From NCBI RefSeq assembly GCF_000784835.1, contig NZ_JSFH01000009.1, positions 62,001 through 126,000 of the forward strand: a stretch of DNA of 64,000 bases, in the 5' to 3' direction. The position numbers and the translations under genes are program-made. Below are positions 36,670 to 45,501 of this stretch, piece by piece. The stretch comes from Thermotoga sp. Mc24 (GTDB lineage: Bacteria > Thermotogota > Thermotogae > Thermotogales > Thermotogaceae). How positions within the stretch are numbered: position 1 is the first letter of the stretch; each line of letters begins with the position of its first letter. The notes under the pieces are model-generated. The model had not been told where the DNA came from, did no database searches, and saw nothing but the letters and a program-made list of their open reading frames with translations.

Positions 36670-38820
36670 ATGAGAAAATTCCTCCTTTTGATTCTTGTTC
36701 TGCTTGCGTTCCCCTTCTTTTCTAAGACTCTCCTCCTCTACAAAGGTTCTGAAGGAGGCTATGGTTACAATATCCTTTCATGGTTAGCTCCGGAGCCGGA
36801 AGTTCTGGGGGAGGATTACGAGTTTGTAGACGTGGAAAAATCACTGCCCGATTTTGAGGACTACGATTTCGTCATTACCTGTTACTATTCTTCCTCGATG
36901 CCCGGTGCGAAGAAATATTTGAAAAAACTGGTTGATTTTCTTTTGAATGGAGGCAAGCTGTTCATCATAAACAATCTGGGGGCGTTCGAAGATTCTTCTG
37001 GGGACAATCCCTCTCTGAGCGATATAAACACTCTTCTGAACCTTTTGGGTGTGTCTTTCAGATACGGTTGGCGACAGGAGACGGTTTTTAGCTACGAGAT
37101 CGAAGATGGATATCTCATAAAACTTCCCTCATTTCCCGTTAAAAAAGCATTCGATGGTTTCGAAGTGTTTTCTTCGAATGTCAAAATAGTGTCGTACGCT
37201 GTTACGAAGAAAGGAAAGCATCCGGTAATCTTCTACGGACCTTTTGGCGGCATGGCGCTTTTCGATCACGCTTTCAATGAGAACGGTGAACCTGTTGTTG
37301 ATTTAAGAAAAATTGTCATGGATATTGTCGACGGTTATCGTGAAAACAAAGTGCTGATGCTCGATGAAAATCATCACATAAGGAAGATGTTTGAGTATGC
37401 CCTCTTTGAAGTTGATAGTTCTCGATCTGGTGTCCTTCAAAAATACAGAGCAATCGTGATTCCGGACGTATCCTTTTTGGAAGAAAAGGAAATAAAATCC
37501 TACTTAGAGAACGGCGGTGTTGTGATGCTGGTAGGAAGTGGAACGCATTACATTCAGGGAGAAGTTGTTCTGGAAAAAGAGAATCTGTACATTCCTCAAG
37601 ATATCACCGTTGGTGAGAGAGAAGTGGGCTACATCCCAGCACCCGAGAACGCGAAAGCATTCATAACAATTAGCGGGACACCTGTTTCTTGGATGGAGAA
37701 GAGGGAAAAGGGTGCTTTCGTCTTTTTCCCTGAGGATCTTTTGGAAAAGTGGTCGAGAGGCATTCTATTCAACGAGTTTCTCAAAGCGTCCGATTTTGTG
37801 ATATCTCCTATGGTAAACGCTTTTTCCGTCTTTCTTGACGATTTTCCACTTCCTGCATATGGTATCGAATACGATATTTTAGATACAACCGATGAAATCT
37901 TCTATTATAAAATCTGGTGGCGTGATATGAAAGAACTTTGTGAGGATTTTTCTATAAAACCCATCACCGCTCTTGTAACGAGTTACGAGCAGAAGACAGA
38001 TTACAACGGCTTTTTTGAGTTCCTTGAAAAGGATAGTTCCCTTAAGGTTTTGAAGAACCTCATCGAAGACGAAGGGGTGGATACAGGAATTCATGGTTAC
38101 AATCATGTGCCACCGAAATCAGAGAATTGGGATTTAGAAGAACTTGGAAAAGCATATAAGTCTTTGAGAATTTTTCTTAGTCAGTTGTCATCAAGTTATG
38201 AACCTGTAGCTTTTGTGGCTCCAAACAACGAAATAGATCAGGCGGGGATAGAAGTTCTCAAAAGTGTATTTCCAACGATAAAGGTGATAGGTACGGCGTA
38301 TTCACTAAAAGACAGTACAGGAGAGTTCACCTTGCTGGATGATGCGTTGATACTCCCAAGAACAACGAGCGGTTGCTACCCTCTTCAGAGACTTCTCATG
38401 GAAACGGTGTCCACCCTTTTGAATCTTGGAACCTATCATCACTTTTCTCATCCAGACGATGTCATAAGTCTTGACAGAAATCCAGAAAGGTACAGTTGGA
38501 ATGAAATGTTTGATCAACTCAGGTCTTTCTTCCGAATCATGAAGGAAAATTATCCCTGGCTTAGAAATATGGATTCAAAGGAACTATACAACACTTTCAA
38601 AGATTATTTTGAAAACAAGCCAAGAATTTTGTATCATGACAAAAAAATAGTGATTGTTCTTCCGAGAACAGCTGAACTTCCCCGGTATTTCTTTTTGAAA
38701 GCTAAAGGCGATGTGAACGTACATGGTGGGGTGATCCTGTTCAGAGATAAAGATCTTTGCGTGGTGGAGATAAGGGAATACAAAATGGAGATCTCGGAGG
38801 TAATAGAGGATGGCAGGTAA
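36670..38820 (+). CDS. pelA: PelA-like polysaccharide deacetylase with N-terminal DUF2194 region
   Basis: 716 residues, exported through an N-terminal signal segment (LLLILVLLAFPFFSKTLL). A long beta-alpha region with a Rossmann-like stretch (FLLNGGKLFIINNLGAFED, residues about 80-100) is followed by a NodB-like deacetylase with HGYNH (IDTGIHGYNHVPP), FVAPNNEIDQAG and HHFSHPDDV. It should partly deacetylate the exported polymer. The hydrolase half of a standard PelA is a separate gene here, as in pel clusters of Gram-positive bacteria. The ATG at 36670 is preceded by GAGGTGAG. It overlaps pelG of module 2 by 11 bases, so module 2 is its partner. Confidence 0.75.
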   Translation: MRKFLLLILVLLAFPFFSKTLLLYKGSEGGYGYNILSWLAPEPEVLGEDYEFVDVEKSLPDFEDYDFVITCYYSSSMPGAKKYLKKLVDFLLNGGKLFIINNLGAFEDSSGDNPSLSDINTLLNLLGVSFRYGWRQETVFSYEIEDGYLIKLPSFPVKKAFDGFEVFSSNVKIVSYAVTKKGKHPVIFYGPFGGMALFDHAFNENGEPVVDLRKIVMDIVDGYRENKVLMLDENHHIRKMFEYALFEVDSSRSGVLQKYRAIVIPDVSFLEEKEIKSYLENGGVVMLVGSGTHYIQGEVVLEKENLYIPQDITVGEREVGYIPAPENAKAFITISGTPVSWMEKREKGAFVFFPEDLLEKWSRGILFNEFLKASDFVISPMVNAFSVFLDDFPLPAYGIEYDILDTTDEIFYYKIWWRDMKELCEDFSIKPITALVTSYEQKTDYNGFFEFLEKDSSLKVLKNLIEDEGVDTGIHGYNHVPPKSENWDLEELGKAYKSLRIFLSQLSSSYEPVAFVAPNNEIDQAGIEVLKSVFPTIKVIGTAYSLKDSTGEFTLLDDALILPRTTSGCYPLQRLLMETVSTLLNLGTYHHFSHPDDVISLDRNPERYSWNEMFDQLRSFFRIMKENYPWLRNMDSKELYNTFKDYFENKPRILYHDKKIVIVLPRTAELPRYFFLKAKGDVNVHGGVILFRDKDLCVVEIREYKMEISEVIEDGR

Positions 38821-40186
38821 GAGCTTTGACCTTCTGTTTTCAAGAAACAACCTTTTTTCGGATGTGCTCGCATTTTTCTATTCGACGTTTGTATACTTTG
38901 CACCGTGGTTGGTGGTTTTATTTTACATCATATGGTCGTCCAGGTGGTTCTCACCTTCTCCCTTCTTTCTCAGTGTGTTGAGTTATTCTCTCATCTTTTC
39001 AATGATAATCTCTGGTGGTATGTCTTTTCTCATTTCCAGATTTCTAGCAAATTGTATCTATTCAAGGGATCAGAGAAAGATCTATGAGAGCTATATAGGT
39101 GCTGTATTACTGGTTTTTTCTGTTTCGCTTGTGATCGGATTGATATTTTTTGCCGTGAACAATCAATATTTTCTGGTTCAAAAGATCCTTGCCTGTTACA
39201 CTTTTGTTGGCTTTTCGCTTGTCTGGATTTTGATGCAGTTTGCTTCTGTAACGGAGAAAGAATCGCTTGCAGTTTTGGCTTTTGCAGGTGGCATCGTGGT
39301 TTCTGTTCTCCTTGCGCGTTTCTGGGACATTTCAATGGAAGAGAAGCTTCTTTTGACACTGGACATTGGAATAGGTCTGATAATCTTCATGCTGAATTTT
39401 CTCATTCTTAGCTATTTGAGAAGCTCGATCCGAATAGGATTTGATTTTCTTCTGCTAACAAGAAAACATCCTCAGCTCCTTTTTATCGGATACTTTTATT
39501 ATCTTTCGATCTGGATCGACAACTTTATTGCCTGGAAAGTAAAAGGGATTGAAATCGCACCTGGATTTTTCATGTCTCCAGAATACGACATACCGAAGTT
39601 CATGGCGAGTCTGTTTTTCATACCGAGTCTGGTGGTGTTCAATCTAAGTATGGAAACTGTCTTTCAAAGAAATTACAAAGGTCTCATGCAATCAATAGTG
39701 AGCGATAAACCGATGCGCGTTATAAGTGAGAATCTGAAAAAGCTTTCACTTTCATTGCGACACGCTTTTTCCAATATGTTTGCGCTGAACATGGTAGCGA
39801 TGATTTCCTGTTTCCTTCTCAGAGATTCTCTCAGATTGTGGTTCAACCTTTCTGAAAGTTTCAACAGAATTTTCGTCTGGGATGTTGTTGGAGTTAGTAT
39901 GAACATAGCCTTTATGTCCCTGCTTGTTGCGTCGCTTCATTTTGAGTATTACGGTATTGCCCTGGAGGGAACTGCTCTTGTTTTGACTTCTAACATGATC
40001 CTGTCTGTTTTTTTCATAGAAAATATACCGGGTCTTAGTTTCGCTGTGGCTTTTTCTGGAGGTTTTCTCTACCTTCTTTTGAGGTTCAAGTCGAAAGATT
40101 TTCTCTACGAGGTTTACACAAAGCAACCACTCGGCCTGGAAAAAGTAAAGAAAACTTCCTGGAAACCAAAGGAGATGATTCGATGA
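38810..40186 (+). CDS. pelG: PelG-like polytopic membrane protein (module 2)
   Basis: 458 residues, about twelve membrane helices, homologous throughout to the copy at 31032, including the conserved GYFYYLSIWIDNFIAW and QPLGLEKVKKTSWKP segments. Unlike module 1 it has a clear GGAGGT ribosome site and codon use like the rest of the chromosome. It overlaps pelA at one end and pelD by four bases at the other. It is the transporter/polymerase partner of PelF. Confidence 0.82.
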   Translation: MAGKSFDLLFSRNNLFSDVLAFFYSTFVYFAPWLVVLFYIIWSSRWFSPSPFFLSVLSYSLIFSMIISGGMSFLISRFLANCIYSRDQRKIYESYIGAVLLVFSVSLVIGLIFFAVNNQYFLVQKILACYTFVGFSLVWILMQFASVTEKESLAVLAFAGGIVVSVLLARFWDISMEEKLLLTLDIGIGLIIFMLNFLILSYLRSSIRIGFDFLLLTRKHPQLLFIGYFYYLSIWIDNFIAWKVKGIEIAPGFFMSPEYDIPKFMASLFFIPSLVVFNLSMETVFQRNYKGLMQSIVSDKPMRVISENLKKLSLSLRHAFSNMFALNMVAMISCFLLRDSLRLWFNLSESFNRIFVWDVVGVSMNIAFMSLLVASLHFEYYGIALEGTALVLTSNMILSVFFIENIPGLSFAVAFSGGFLYLLLRFKSKDFLYEVYTKQPLGLEKVKKTSWKPKEMIR

Positions 40187-41379
40187 AACCGAGAAAGAAG
40201 AGCTGGTTCGTTGAGGTTCTAATTTCCTATGGTATTGTTTTTCTGTTCGATTATTTATACAAAACCGACGTTTTCAAAGAGGCTTTTTTGAATTTTTACT
40301 GGATTCCTCTTCTCATTTTCTGTGTCAGGTACGATCTAGTCGTTCATGTGTTCAGTTCAATTCTTTTCTTCACTTTCATAGTGGTTTCAAAATTTTTGAG
40401 TGAGGAAGGTTTGAACTTCTCCAGTGATTTTGCACTTGCAAATTCCATTATGCTCGTTATTTCCACAGTGCTCTCACTGATAAACGAAGTTAGGGTAAAG
40501 AACATGGAACGATTATCCCTTGAACTTGCTTACAGAAATGAGGATATCTCAAGACTGGAAGAAGAAGTTCGAAAACTTAAGAAGCAGATCAATTCGCTGG
40601 AACAAAAACTCTTCTACGAATCGACGGGAATCAGTTCCTTGTTGATAGAACTCAGGGAAATTTTTACCGAGGACTTCGAGAAGTTCGCACAGAGGTTTGT
40701 GGAAATAGTCTCGGAATACTTCGATGTAAAGAGAATGTATGTGTACAGATACAAGGACGGTTTTTTACGGTTGGCGGCGGGAATTGGAAGACCTGAACTG
40801 GGTTTTTCTCTCAAAAAAGGTGTCTCTCTGGTAGTGGATAAAGCGCTACAGGAGGAAGTGGGCAGAATACTGGATGTTGTAGATCAGGTGAAGTCATCGA
40901 ATGAACCTTGGCTGGCGGTTAGGATAGGTGACGAAGAAAACATCCTCGGGGTAATAACTGTGGAGGAGACCGCAACAGATAACCTAGAGCTCGTGGAAGA
41001 ATATCTCACGGCGCTTGCCGCATGGATCCACATCGTCATGAGAAAACTCGAGTTCGAAAAGTACGAGAAATACAGATTGAAAGATGGAACGTTTCCTGCA
41101 GACTTTTACGAAACAGAGAAAAATCGCTTGAAAGTTTTAGAAGCTCAACATGGGATACCATTCATTGAAGTTTGCGTTCGTATAAAAAGGGAGGAGTTGG
41201 GAAAACTTCTGAAGATCTTGAGGAGAAACGACCTGGCAACGAAGATGTCTGAAGACGGAGAGTATCTGCTTTTGAAGCTTCTCTTCCCCCTATGCGATGA
41301 GATAGGATTCAACATCATAAAAAAGCGCTTGGAGAGTGAGATAAGTGAAGTCGAAATTGTGGATTGTGAATCTCATTAA
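40183..41379 (+). CDS. pelD: PelD-like cyclic-di-GMP receptor (module 2)
   Basis: 398 residues. N-terminal membrane helices (to about 105), coiled coil (110-145), GAF domain (150-290) and degenerate GGDEF. An RRND sequence at residues 347-350 again fills the RxxD position, followed by LATKMSEDGE in place of the GGDEF core. This module therefore also keeps the binding-site signature. It is coupled by ATGA overlap to pelG and by 35 bases to pelE. Confidence 0.8.
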   Translation: MKPRKKSWFVEVLISYGIVFLFDYLYKTDVFKEAFLNFYWIPLLIFCVRYDLVVHVFSSILFFTFIVVSKFLSEEGLNFSSDFALANSIMLVISTVLSLINEVRVKNMERLSLELAYRNEDISRLEEEVRKLKKQINSLEQKLFYESTGISSLLIELREIFTEDFEKFAQRFVEIVSEYFDVKRMYVYRYKDGFLRLAAGIGRPELGFSLKKGVSLVVDKALQEEVGRILDVVDQVKSSNEPWLAVRIGDEENILGVITVEETATDNLELVEEYLTALAAWIHIVMRKLEFEKYEKYRLKDGTFPADFYETEKNRLKVLEAQHGIPFIEVCVRIKREELGKLLKILRRNDLATKMSEDGEYLLLKLLFPLCDEIGFNIIKKRLESEISEVEIVDCESH

Positions 41380-42181
41380 TTTCGCACTGGGAGTTTTAAA
41401 CATAGGACTTTTGCTTCAAGGGGAGAATCCATTTTTCATAATGATCCTCTGTTTGAATCTCGTGATAAGTTTCCTCGTGAATAGAGATGTGTCGCAGATA
41501 GTGATCGCCATCATGACGTATCCTCTCGGCCTCGTGGTACCTCTCAAAAAGAAAAAGCTCCGCTTCGAGGAGGTGGAAAAACCCCAAAAAGTCGAAAGAA
41601 TAAACTTGATGAAAAGATCGTTCAAAGAAGCTATTTTCTTCGGTCGGGATGAAGACAAGAAGAGATCGATTTTGAGACTATCTGAAGATGTTGAAAAAGG
41701 AAAGGTGCCTCCAGAAAGGTTGATTTCTGCCTCGAAAAGATTGATGAAAAACTCAGGTGTCGATGTTGGACTCTATACGACTGAAAGTATTGAGAGAGTG
41801 GAAAAATCTTTCGAAAAAGAGGAAGAGATTCTTTTAAATATCGAAAATCTCGATGGTAAAAGTGAGGAACTCTACGAGAGAGTATGGGATTATCTGGAAG
41901 CGGATTTTGTGTCGGGCAAATTGAAAGAATACTACAGATTTCTGCTGCTGGACCGCTTGAAGTTGCTGGGCAAGGACGAAAGATACTTCATCATGAAATA
42001 TAGAGTAGAACAGAACCTGGAAGTGCTTTGGGAAGGATTGAAACAAACGAGATCTCCACTGATTTACAGAACACTTCTATTCGAACTTCTAAAACGAAGA
42101 AATTACCCTGAGCTCAGACAGTTGAAACTGTTTTTTTCGAAGTCAGAGAAAGATAAAGATTCCGGTACTTCTCAATCATAG
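41345..42181 (+). CDS. pelE: PelE-like membrane/scaffold protein (module 2)
   Basis: 278 residues starting at a GTG behind GGAGAGTGAG. Two membrane helices (LINFALGVLNIGLLLQGEN and IMILCLNLVISFLVNRD) and a helical-repeat tail (VEKGKVPPERLISASKRLMK). It has the same overlaps with pelD (35 bases) and convergent pelF (68 bases) as module 1. Pairwise similarity to module 1 runs throughout (MKRS, DVEKGKVP, DVGLYTTESIE against DVGLYASEAIG). Confidence 0.62.
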   Translation: MKSKLWIVNLINFALGVLNIGLLLQGENPFFIMILCLNLVISFLVNRDVSQIVIAIMTYPLGLVVPLKKKKLRFEEVEKPQKVERINLMKRSFKEAIFFGRDEDKKRSILRLSEDVEKGKVPPERLISASKRLMKNSGVDVGLYTTESIERVEKSFEKEEEILLNIENLDGKSEELYERVWDYLEADFVSGKLKEYYRFLLLDRLKLLGKDERYFIMKYRVEQNLEVLWEGLKQTRSPLIYRTLLFELLKRRNYPELRQLKLFFSKSEKDKDSGTSQS

Positions 42182-43520
42182 TTTCCACTCTGTACTTCTG
42201 GACCACCTTTTTTGCATTTTTCGAGAAAGTATCTCTCAATTTTTTATCCTCATATAGTTTTATGATAGCCTTTGACATTGAAAGATGATCTTTTGGAGGG
42301 ACGACTATACCGCACTGTCCATCTTTGTCGTAGATTATGTCTCTGCATGCTCCCACATCAGTGGCAACGATGGGAACGCCTGCTGCCATCGCCTCGAGTA
42401 TCACAAGTGGTTGTCCTTCCGAAACACTGCTTAAAAGAAGAAGATCAAACTTGGGGTAGTACTCCTTCACGTTTTGAGGACCTAGAAACTCAACGGTGTC
42501 TTCTAGTCGAAGAACCCTGACAAGTCTTTTACATTCGGCAAGATAATCTTCCGCGTCGACCGGTCCTATTATCAAAAATTTCAGTTTTTCTCCAACCACT
42601 TCCTTGACAATACTGATAGCTCTTATGGCGGTTTTAAGATCTTTTATTCTGGCAACGCGTCCCACAAATCCCACCACGAATCCTTCGTGTTTCTCTGGAG
42701 GAAGATCGTATTCTTCCACGTTTATTCCGTTTGGTATGATGAACATTTTTTCCGGATCAGCACCGAGCTCGAGTTGATAAATCTGGTTTTTTCTGTAAAG
42801 AGTGGTGAGAGCGTCAGAAACTCTATAGGCGATCATGCTTATAATTCGAAAAAGTTCGATCCACATGGGTTTATAAGCATCTGGTACCCAGGTGGAGAGG
42901 ATTATCTCTCTTTCTCGCTCTTTGTGATAAATACCGTGCTCTGTTATCACAAGAGGAACGTCATGAACAAATTTTCCGTTCACACCTACCAAGGAAGCGT
43001 ATCCTGTGCTTGGAACGTGGAACAAATCACATCTGTTTGGTACAAACTGGAGAACATTAACCACAGGAAGGAAAAGGTTCATTATCATCCAATAGAATTC
43101 GGTAAGACCTCTTTCCGAGAAGAATTCTTCGTATATTTTCAACAAAATGTTCCAGAATCCCTTCGTTTTCAGCATTTTTCGAACGTTTTTCCCCGCGTTT
43201 TCCCTGATGAAGTCTGTTGCGAAAGAGACGATTGAACGTATATCTCTTTCAATAGAAAGTTGTGAAACTATTCTTTCAAGAGACTCTAAATTTGCTTTTT
43301 GAGAACTGTTAGATTCAAAATCACAAAATATATTCAGCTCGTGTACAGCTGTCACATTTTCTGGGATCTTGTACTTGATTGTCTGTGGTTCTGTGACAGC
43401 TTTCAGATGGTATATTTCAAACTCAAATTCTGGAAGATTTGTCAACAGCGTGTGAACCCAGTTTGAAACCCCGCCTGTTACGTAAGGATACGTTCCTTCC
43501 AGAATAAGTCCAATCTTCAT
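42114..43520 (-). CDS. pelF: PelF-like GT4 glycosyltransferase (module 2)
   Basis: 468 residues, GT-B fold. It has EGTYPYVTGGVSNWV, HVPSTGYASL, ITEHGIYHKE, GFVGRVARIKDLKTAI and SEGQPLVILEAMAAGVPIVATD. I start at the ATG at 43520 (MKIGLILEG) with GGGGTGG; a GTG nine bases earlier is weaker. It has its own extended -10 promoter. In module 2 it stands alone on the minus strand, since the hydrolase gene is adjacent to module 1 pelF instead. Confidence 0.87.
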   Translation of the reverse strand: MKIGLILEGTYPYVTGGVSNWVHTLLTNLPEFEFEIYHLKAVTEPQTIKYKIPENVTAVHELNIFCDFESNSSQKANLESLERIVSQLSIERDIRSIVSFATDFIRENAGKNVRKMLKTKGFWNILLKIYEEFFSERGLTEFYWMIMNLFLPVVNVLQFVPNRCDLFHVPSTGYASLVGVNGKFVHDVPLVITEHGIYHKEREREIILSTWVPDAYKPMWIELFRIISMIAYRVSDALTTLYRKNQIYQLELGADPEKMFIIPNGINVEEYDLPPEKHEGFVVGFVGRVARIKDLKTAIRAISIVKEVVGEKLKFLIIGPVDAEDYLAECKRLVRVLRLEDTVEFLGPQNVKEYYPKFDLLLLSSVSEGQPLVILEAMAAGVPIVATDVGACRDIIYDKDGQCGIVVPPKDHLSMSKAIIKLYEDKKLRDTFSKNAKKVVQKYRVETMIEKYRNLYLSLTSKKTVSTV

Positions 43521-43552
43521 AGGTGCCACCCCTTGATGAACTCATCGATTTC

Positions 43553-43561
43553 ATTATACCA
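43553..43561 (-). promoter_or_regulatory. Extended -10 promoter of pelF (module 2)
   Basis: On the minus strand TGGTATAAT is about 33 bases ahead of the pelF ATG. It follows directly on the terminator of the ABC exporter operon. Confidence 0.55.
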
Positions 43562-43563
43562 GC

Positions 43564-43590
43564 AAAAAGGCAGGGAAATCCCCTGCCTTT
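43564..43590 (-). terminator. Terminator of the ABC exporter operon
   Basis: AAAGGCAGGG and CCCTGCCTTT pair around a short loop. On the minus strand the stem is followed by TTTTT, and on the plus strand by GTTTT, so it may act in both directions. It separates the exporter from pelF. Confidence 0.75.
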
Positions 43591-43607
43591 GTTTTACTGT
43601 TGATATC

Positions 43608-44378
43608 TCAACTTATTCTTGCTCTTTCGAAGCTTTCCATCGCGAGGATGAGCCCCACCAGCATCAAGATCGAGAGAATTCCCCAGTCGAGGCCGAAAGA
43701 GAACTTCATCACTTTTTCTCCCACTAAGTACCCTCTCGAGGCGTCCACCGCGTAGGTGAGGGGATTTATGTAGGCAAGAGCCTTCATCCAGTTTGGCATG
43801 GAATCGATGGGATACATTGCACCGCTCAGAAAGACCAGAGGCATCATCAGAGTCATCATGATCATCTGGAATCCCTCAGTGCTTTCCATCTTCAAAGCAA
43901 GCGCAATACCAAAGCTTGCAATGGTAACTGACATGAGAAATCCAACGGCGAGAGCGGGAAGTAGCCCGGATATTTTCAAACTTTCTGCGAGGAAGTAGTT
44001 GAGGACGAGAATTATAAGTCCCTGTAAAACGGTAACGATCGCATCTCCAACGATTCTACCTGTGATGCTGAGTCTTCGTGAAGAGGGAGCCACCAGAACC
44101 TCTTTGAAGAAGCCAAACTGTTTGTCCCAGATCAAACTCACACCGCTGATGAAACTCATGTTGAAAACTGTCATAGCGAAGATACCAGGTGCGAGGTAAG
44201 TCAGGTAATCCACTCCACCAAACATCATTTTCGCCCAGGGATTATCGAAAACTTTGCTCCATCCCAGCCCGAAGAAGATGATCCATATCAGAGGGTTTAT
44301 TATCATTCCAATGACTCTCGAGCGTGATCTCAAGAATCTCATGAACTGCCTGTAGATCATCGTCACAAAGGCTGCCAT
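43608..44378 (-). CDS. ABC-2 type exporter permease
   Basis: 256 residues and six predicted helices. The pattern matches drug-exporter/NodJ-type permeases: RVIGMIINPLIWIIFFGLGW, then KEVLVAPSSRRLSITGRIVGD and MMPLVFLSGAMYPID with NPLTYAVDASR. It pairs with the ATPase four bases upstream. The exported molecule cannot be inferred. Confidence 0.85.
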   Translation of the reverse strand: MAAFVTMIYRQFMRFLRSRSRVIGMIINPLIWIIFFGLGWSKVFDNPWAKMMFGGVDYLTYLAPGIFAMTVFNMSFISGVSLIWDKQFGFFKEVLVAPSSRRLSITGRIVGDAIVTVLQGLIILVLNYFLAESLKISGLLPALAVGFLMSVTIASFGIALALKMESTEGFQMIMMTLMMPLVFLSGAMYPIDSMPNWMKALAYINPLTYAVDASRGYLVGEKVMKFSFGLDWGILSILMLVGLILAMESFERARIS

Positions 44379-44382
44379 GCTA

Positions 44383-45366
44383 TTACCTCCTCATCCTCAT
44401 TCTCATTCTTGCCATGGTTTTGAAAGAGTTCTCCGGTCCTTCCTCTCTGAGCTCCCTTCCTGTGAGATGGAGGAAAACATCGTTGAGCGTGGGTTTATGA
44501 TAGGTGATTTCTTCTATTTTCAAACCCTTCTGCTGTGCCAGTTCGAAAATCTTTGGTATCGCCCTTCCAGAATCTTCCACATTCAGTTCCAGCCTTCCAT
44601 CGGGGAGTTTTCTACACGACTCTATGAAGTCGCCTTCGAGACATTCAACGGCTTCAGAGAATCTCACGTAGATAATCTCTTTTCCGACCATTCTCTTCAA
44701 CTCGGTTGGAGTTCCGAGTGCTATGATTTTCCCGTGATCTATGATCGCCACTCTGTCAGCAAGCTGTTCTGCCTCGTCCATGTAATGGGTGGTGAGAAAG
44801 ATTGTCATGTTGTGTTCTTTTTTCATTTTCGAGATGTATTCCCACATATGCGCTCTTGTGTGTGGATCGAGACCAATAGTGGGTTCGTCGAGAAAGAGAA
44901 CTTCTGGTTCATGTATCAAGGAGCGAGCTATTTCGAGTCTTCTTGCCATGCCACCACTGAACGTTTTGACCGGTTTGTCTTTGAACTCCAGAAGTTCCAC
45001 GAACTCGAGAAGTTCAAGGATTCTCTTTTTGAGTTTTTCTCCACCGTAGCCGTATATTTTTCCGTGTATGTACATGTTTTCATACGCGGTGAGCTCTCTG
45101 TCCAGTGATTGATCCTGAAAGACTATACCGATTTTTCTTCTAACCTCTCGAGGTTCTTTCAGCACGTCATGACCGGCAACCCATGCCTTTCCACTCGTCG
45201 GTTTTAGAAGCGTGGTGAGCATGTGAATGGTGGTGGTTTTTCCCGCACCGTTTGGACCAAGAAAAGCGAAGATTTCTCCTTTCTTCACTGAGAAGCTGAC
45301 TCCTTTGACCGCTTCGAAATCTCCGAACTTTTTCACCAGATTTTCCACGACGATAATGTCTTCCAT
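44383..45366 (-). CDS. ABC exporter ATPase (DrrA/NodI type)
   Basis: 327 residues. Walker A is GPNGAGKTTT, the signature is FSGGMARRLEIARS, Walker B is VLFLDEPTIGLD and the H-loop THYMDEA. A C-terminal extension of about 80 residues (DUF4162-like) ends in an unusual arginine/methionine repeat, RMRMRMRR, whose DNA also provides the ribosome site for the permease. The ATG at 45366 follows GGAGGTG. A single promoter with a palindromic operator lies upstream, so the pair appears to be regulated. Confidence 0.87.
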   Translation of the reverse strand: MEDIIVVENLVKKFGDFEAVKGVSFSVKKGEIFAFLGPNGAGKTTTIHMLTTLLKPTSGKAWVAGHDVLKEPREVRRKIGIVFQDQSLDRELTAYENMYIHGKIYGYGGEKLKKRILELLEFVELLEFKDKPVKTFSGGMARRLEIARSLIHEPEVLFLDEPTIGLDPHTRAHMWEYISKMKKEHNMTIFLTTHYMDEAEQLADRVAIIDHGKIIALGTPTELKRMVGKEIIYVRFSEAVECLEGDFIESCRKLPDGRLELNVEDSGRAIPKIFELAQQKGLKIEEITYHKPTLNDVFLHLTGRELREEGPENSFKTMARMRMRMRR

Positions 45367-45391
45367 CTCTGACACCTCCATAGAGTCAAAA

Positions 45392-45411
45392 GATATATCG
45401 ATAGATATATC
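45392..45411. promoter_or_regulatory. Palindromic operator at the exporter promoter
   Basis: Two copies of GATATATC, each self-complementary, are separated by GATA. The site begins about eight bases past the -10 box on the minus strand, i.e. over the predicted transcription start, as for a repressor such as a TetR-, PadR- or MarR-type protein. No regulator gene is adjacent. Confidence 0.55.
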
Positions 45412-45418
45412 CTCTGGG

Positions 45419-45448
45419 ATTATAAAATAATATGCATGGATGTGTCAA
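45419..45448 (-). promoter_or_regulatory. Promoter of the ABC exporter operon
   Basis: On the minus strand, TTGACA (45448-45443) and TATAAT (45424-45419) are both perfect, with an 18-base spacer. Confidence 0.8.
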
Positions 45449-45501
45449 TCAGTTTGAACTTGAAGACAGAGAAAAGGATCTATTAATTTGGAGGGGAAAA
45501 C

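Noticed and set aside
39030-39405. Minus-strand frames inside pelG module 2
   Set aside because: Antisense frames with lysine/serine-rich nonsense products and no ribosome site.
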